In this document: piece after piece, positions 14,984-16,748 of the stretch
Layout: each line of letters opens with the position of its first letter
Numbering within the stretch: the stretch's first letter is position 1
Assembly: GCA_905479545.1 (NCBI GenBank)
Contig: CAJQNE010000097.1
Coordinates: forward strand, 1-16,748
Length of the DNA: 16,748 nucleotides
Reading direction: 5' to 3'
Origin: an uncultured Gammaproteobacteria bacterium
GTDB lineage: Bacteria > Pseudomonadota > Gammaproteobacteria > CAJQNE01
Made by a program: the position numbers and the translations under genes
Notes under the pieces: model-generated
What the model was told of the DNA's origin: nothing
Database searches by the model: none
What the model saw: only the letters and a program-made list of their open reading frames with translations

Positions 14984-15439
14984 ATGAATAATAAGCTCTG
15001 GTTGCTCATCGCCTTATTGGTGATTTCCGCTGTGTTGCTGGTGGTGGCGCTCAAGCTCTGGCGCAAGCTAAAAGCCAGAGAGCAGTCCGGGCTGCAGTTA
15101 CAGCGGCAAAAAGATCAGCAGCGTGACGAACATCTGGAAAAAAGCCTGGGTCTCATCGCGCAAACCACGTTGCGAGATGATTTGCCGTTAGCGGAAGCGG
15201 CCATTCGGGCCAAACTGTTGCTCGATCATCTTATTCCCGACGAAGGTGCCCGACAAAAGTATCAGGCGATTTATGCACTACACGATGCAACCGAGCACTT
15301 TGCTCGTAGCGATGACCGGCAAGCGCTGTCGCTGCAAGCCCGAACTGAGCAAGACCTAAAGCGGCAAAAGCTGGAAGCATTGCACCGTGAAGGGGTGTTG
15401 GCCTGTATGCGGTCGATTCTGGAGCAGGGCTTTCGCTAG
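14984..15439 (+). CDS. DUF2489-like membrane-anchored protein
   Basis: This is a small protein of unknown function. An N-terminal membrane helix (about 5-26, KLWLLIALLVISAVLLVVALKLW) is followed by a basic stretch and a Lys/Gln-rich coiled-coil-like region (about 27-55), then a helical cytoplasmic domain. SLGLIAQTTLRDDLPLAEAAIRAKLLLDHL (54-83) and YQAIYALHDATEHFA (93-107) resemble the DUF2489 family of gammaproteobacteria; this assignment is from memory of the pattern. Length 151 fits that family. No clear ribosome site precedes the ATG; a palindrome lies there instead. It follows the response regulator by 49 bases and may be co-transcribed. Confidence 0.7.
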   Translation: MNNKLWLLIALLVISAVLLVVALKLWRKLKAREQSGLQLQRQKDQQRDEHLEKSLGLIAQTTLRDDLPLAEAAIRAKLLLDHLIPDEGARQKYQAIYALHDATEHFARSDDRQALSLQARTEQDLKRQKLEALHREGVLACMRSILEQGFR

Positions 15440-15451
15440 CAGCGGGTTGTT

Positions 15452-15535
15452 CTGTAGGTGCGAATTCATTCGCATAACCCCTCTTTAGCCGGAGCGTTTG
15501 AACTGTGCGAATGAATTCGCACCTACAGGTTTTTT
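15452..15535. terminator. REP-like palindrome with T tract, probable terminator
   Basis: Two 23-base arms, 15452-15474 and 15506-15528, are perfect inverted copies around a 31-base loop; each contains GCGAATTCATTCGC or its complement next to GTAGGTG. Six T bases follow at 15530-15535, so on the plus strand it should act as an intrinsic terminator for the upstream gene. The length and perfection of the arms suggest a dispersed palindromic repeat adopted as a terminator. It insulates the rpoH promoter region. Confidence 0.75.
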
Positions 15536-15620
15536 CGTTACGATTTAAGTGTTTTCGCTGACAAAAACTGACCATTTATCGCGGAACTTGGTTGGCATGG
15601 CAGCGTCTTAACGTATGTAT

Positions 15621-15647
15621 TTAGCACTCGTTGTCAGGGAGTGCTAA
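15621..15647. promoter_or_regulatory. CIRCE operator (HrcA binding site) upstream of rpoH
   Basis: The sequence is TTAGCACTC, nine bases, then GAGTGCTAA, an exact match to the CIRCE inverted repeat bound by the heat-shock repressor HrcA. It lies 61 bases before the rpoH ATG. It overlaps a plausible promoter, which predicts direct repression of rpoH by HrcA. hrcA itself is not in this window. Confidence 0.93.
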
Positions 15648-15650
15648 AAT
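15621..15650 (+). promoter_or_regulatory. Probable sigma-70 promoter of rpoH within CIRCE
   Basis: A -10 box TAAAAT (15645-15650, five of six matches) lies 18 bases after TTAGCA (15621-15626, four of six matches to TTGACA). The -35 is in the left CIRCE arm and the -10 overlaps the right arm. Transcription would start near 15657, leaving a leader of about 50 bases. A weaker alternative is TTGGCA with TATGTA further upstream. Confidence 0.55.
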
Positions 15651-15708
15651 AGCTACAGATGGCAAGCGGTGCGCCAATAGCGCCGCCACGAAACTGGAGT
15701 AATCCCTT

Positions 15709-16566
15709 ATGAGTCAACTAGTTGCCGTAAAAAATAATTTACCGGCACCGTCGAGCATTAATGCTTACGTTAATGCTGTGAACGCAATTCCTGTGCTTAA
15801 AGCGGAAGATGAGCAGGTGCTCGCCCGCCAGTGGCACGACCATGAAGACCGTGAAGCTGCCCAGCAGCTGGTTATGGGTAACCTGCGCTTTGTAGTGCAC
15901 GTTGCGCGTGGCTATATGGGTTACGGCTTACCGCTGGCTGATTTAGTTCAGGAAGGCAATGTGGGCCTGATGAAAGCCGTTAAGCGCTTCGACCCGAATG
16001 TGGGCGTGCGATTAATTTCTTTTGCGGTGCACTGGATTCGTTCGGAAATGCATGAATTCATTTTGCGCAACTGGCGCATTGTGAAGGTTGCGACCACCAA
16101 AGCGCAGCGGAAGTTGTTCTTTAACCTGCGTTCGTCGAAAAAGCGTCTTGGCTGGTTGAATAGCGAAGAAGTAAATACCGTTGCGGAAAATCTGGGTGTG
16201 AAGCCTGAAACCGTAGTGGAAATGGAATCGCGGATGGCAGGGCAGGATGTGTCGTTTGTAATTGATGGCGCCGACGATGATGAACCGAATCATTCGCCTG
16301 CCAGCTGGTTACAAGCGGATGCTCAGGCTAGCGACCCAGCGCTGTTGTTGGAGAATCACGACGAGACTTACAACAGCAACAACGCGCTATTGTCGGCATT
16401 AACGGATCTGGACGAGCGCAGCCGGGATATTGTGCAGCAACGCTGGTTGGGTGAAAGCAAGTCGACCTTGCATGAGCTTGCTGCTCAATACGGTGTTTCA
16501 GCAGAGCGTATCCGCCAGATCGAAGTCGCAGCGATGAAAAAAATGAAGGGTGCCATTGCGGCATAG
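15709..16566 (+). CDS. rpoH: RNA polymerase heat-shock sigma factor RpoH (sigma-32)
   Basis: It directs RNA polymerase to chaperone and protease genes on heat or protein-folding stress. Region 2 shows NLRFVVHVARGYMGYGLPLADLVQEGNVGLMKAV (58-91) and the -10-binding part VGVRLISFAVHWIRSEMHEFILRNWRIVK (98-126). The RpoH box QRKLFFNLR (133-141), diagnostic for this sigma class, is intact. ESRMAGQDVSF (173-183) lies in region 3, and region 4 has LDERSRDIVQQRWL and the helix-turn-helix LAAQYGVSAERIRQIE. Length 285 matches the family. GGAG lies ten bases before the ATG. Its promoter carries CIRCE, and an insertion sequence begins just downstream. Confidence 0.97.
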   Translation: MSQLVAVKNNLPAPSSINAYVNAVNAIPVLKAEDEQVLARQWHDHEDREAAQQLVMGNLRFVVHVARGYMGYGLPLADLVQEGNVGLMKAVKRFDPNVGVRLISFAVHWIRSEMHEFILRNWRIVKVATTKAQRKLFFNLRSSKKRLGWLNSEEVNTVAENLGVKPETVVEMESRMAGQDVSFVIDGADDDEPNHSPASWLQADAQASDPALLLENHDETYNSNNALLSALTDLDERSRDIVQQRWLGESKSTLHELAAQYGVSAERIRQIEVAAMKKMKGAIAA

Positions 16567-16589
16567 ACCCCTCTGAACGCATTGCAAAC

Positions 16590-16606
16590 AAAAAAGCACC
16601 GCAAGG
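16590..16606 (+). terminator. Apparent left half of the rpoH terminator
   Basis: Six A bases followed by GCACCGCAAGG look like the A-tract and rising arm of a two-way intrinsic terminator. The matching arm with a T tract is absent; sequence that looks like insertion-sequence end follows. The other half is expected beyond the element's right end, outside the window. Confidence 0.35.
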
Positions 16607-16637
16607 TCACTGCTGTCCCACAGTTTAAAATAAACAA

Positions 16638-16708
16638 CAAAGCCTGAACCTCGATTGTTAAAGTGAGAGTGCGACCAATCACTTGAAACAACCGGAGTTC
16701 AGGCTTTG
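16638..16708 (+). promoter_or_regulatory. Long hairpin hiding the transposase start
   Basis: CAAAGCCTGAAC (16638-16649) pairs perfectly with GTTCAGGCTTTG (16697-16708), whose last three bases are the TTG start. A five-by-five internal loop (16650-16654 and 16692-16696) is followed by an inner stem, TTGTTAAAGTGA with TCACTTGAAACAA, which has a bulge. The likely ribosome site CGGAG lies in and next to the internal loop. Confidence 0.7.
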
Positions 16709-16748
16709 TCACATCATAACACCGCGTTTAACCAACTTCTGAAACCAT
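16706..16748 (+). CDS. Partial: N-terminus of an IS4-type transposase (DUF4372-like start)
   Basis: From TTG 16706 the frame reads MSHHNTAFNQLLKP and continues past the window edge. This start closely resembles the MSHHNT..QLLK beginnings of IS4-family transposases with an N-terminal DUF4372 region, recognised from memory. Only 14 codons are visible, so no catalytic DDE residues can be checked. CGGAG at 16693-16697 is a fitting ribosome site, nine bases before TTG. The start codon is inside the right arm of a strong hairpin. The gene points in the same direction as rpoH, so rpoH read-through would enter it. Confidence 0.72.
   Translation, partial: MSHHNTAFNQLLKP

Larger units (their letters stand above)
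16607..16748 (+). mobile_element. Left end of an IS4-type insertion sequence (partial)
   Basis: The exact terminus is not visible; it lies somewhere in about 16600-16637, after the rpoH stop. The region ends in the first codons of a transposase gene preceded by a long hairpin. It contains TAAAAT (16626-16631), which could be a transposase promoter -10. The element runs off the window. Confidence 0.65.

Noticed and set aside
15506..15535. A sigma-32-type promoter or RNA thermometer for rpoH
   Set aside because: No CTTGAA/CCCCAT-like pair was found upstream of rpoH, and no leader helix covering its ribosome site could be shown by eye.
16638..16708. An integron attC-like site, suggested by paired arms with internal spacers
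   Set aside because: The expected core-site bases at the outer arms are not there, and the right arm ends at a transposase start codon, which fits an insertion-sequence hairpin better.
1..16748. CRISPR array, tRNA, phage module, toxin-antitoxin pair or other defence system
   Set aside because: No regularly spaced direct repeats, cloverleaf arms, integrase or defence-type proteins were seen; nearly all DNA is explained by core genes.

Overview
The window looks like chromosomal DNA of a free-living gammaproteobacterium. The pilU-pilT / yggS-proC-yggT block is a pseudomonad-type arrangement, and MoaC/D/E, S-formylglutathione hydrolase and RpoH are all of proteobacterial type. Base composition is roughly balanced to moderately GC-rich. 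A family-level guess (Pseudomonas/Cellvibrio/Spongiibacter-like relatives) is inference only.

Layout. Positions 1-2379 (minus strand) hold the start of an unidentified exported protein, then the type IV pilus retraction ATPases pilU and pilT. Positions 2444-5151 (plus) hold yggS, proC and yggT, with proC and yggT overlapping by 4 bases, then a C-terminally short YqaA-type membrane protein. Positions 5204-6554 hold a nitroreductase-family protein and a glutathione S-transferase. A palindromic repeat at 6569-6638 separates these from convergent moaC (minus). moaC is divergent from an overlapping moaD-moaE pair, joined at a seven-G run. Positions 8031-10966 hold a tandem thioredoxin-fold (GST-N-like) protein, S-formylglutathione hydrolase, an unidentified four-helix membrane protein and a transglutaminase-like protein. 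An open reading frame without a standard start follows (10963-11178). Positions 11196-14934 hold a secreted von Willebrand A protein, a terminator-like hairpin, and an overlapping histidine kinase/response regulator pair. A DUF2489-like membrane-anchored protein follows, ending at a 77-bp perfect-arm palindrome with a T tract.

The last region is the most notable. rpoH (heat-shock sigma factor 32) is preceded by a perfect CIRCE operator, TTAGCACTC-N9-GAGTGCTAA, which lies over a plausible sigma-70 promoter. This predicts that the repressor HrcA controls the synthesis of sigma-32, joining two heat-shock circuits that are often separate. Immediately after rpoH the window enters the left end of an insertion sequence. 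The first codons of an IS4-type transposase start at a TTG, and that TTG sits in one arm of a long hairpin that should hide it in read-through transcripts. The element appears to have landed in the rpoH terminator.

No tRNA, rRNA, CRISPR array or phage gene was seen. Most of the window is ordinary core genome. The novelty is in regulation (CIRCE-rpoH, the IS start hairpin, the moaD-moaE G tract) and in a few divergent or shortened proteins.
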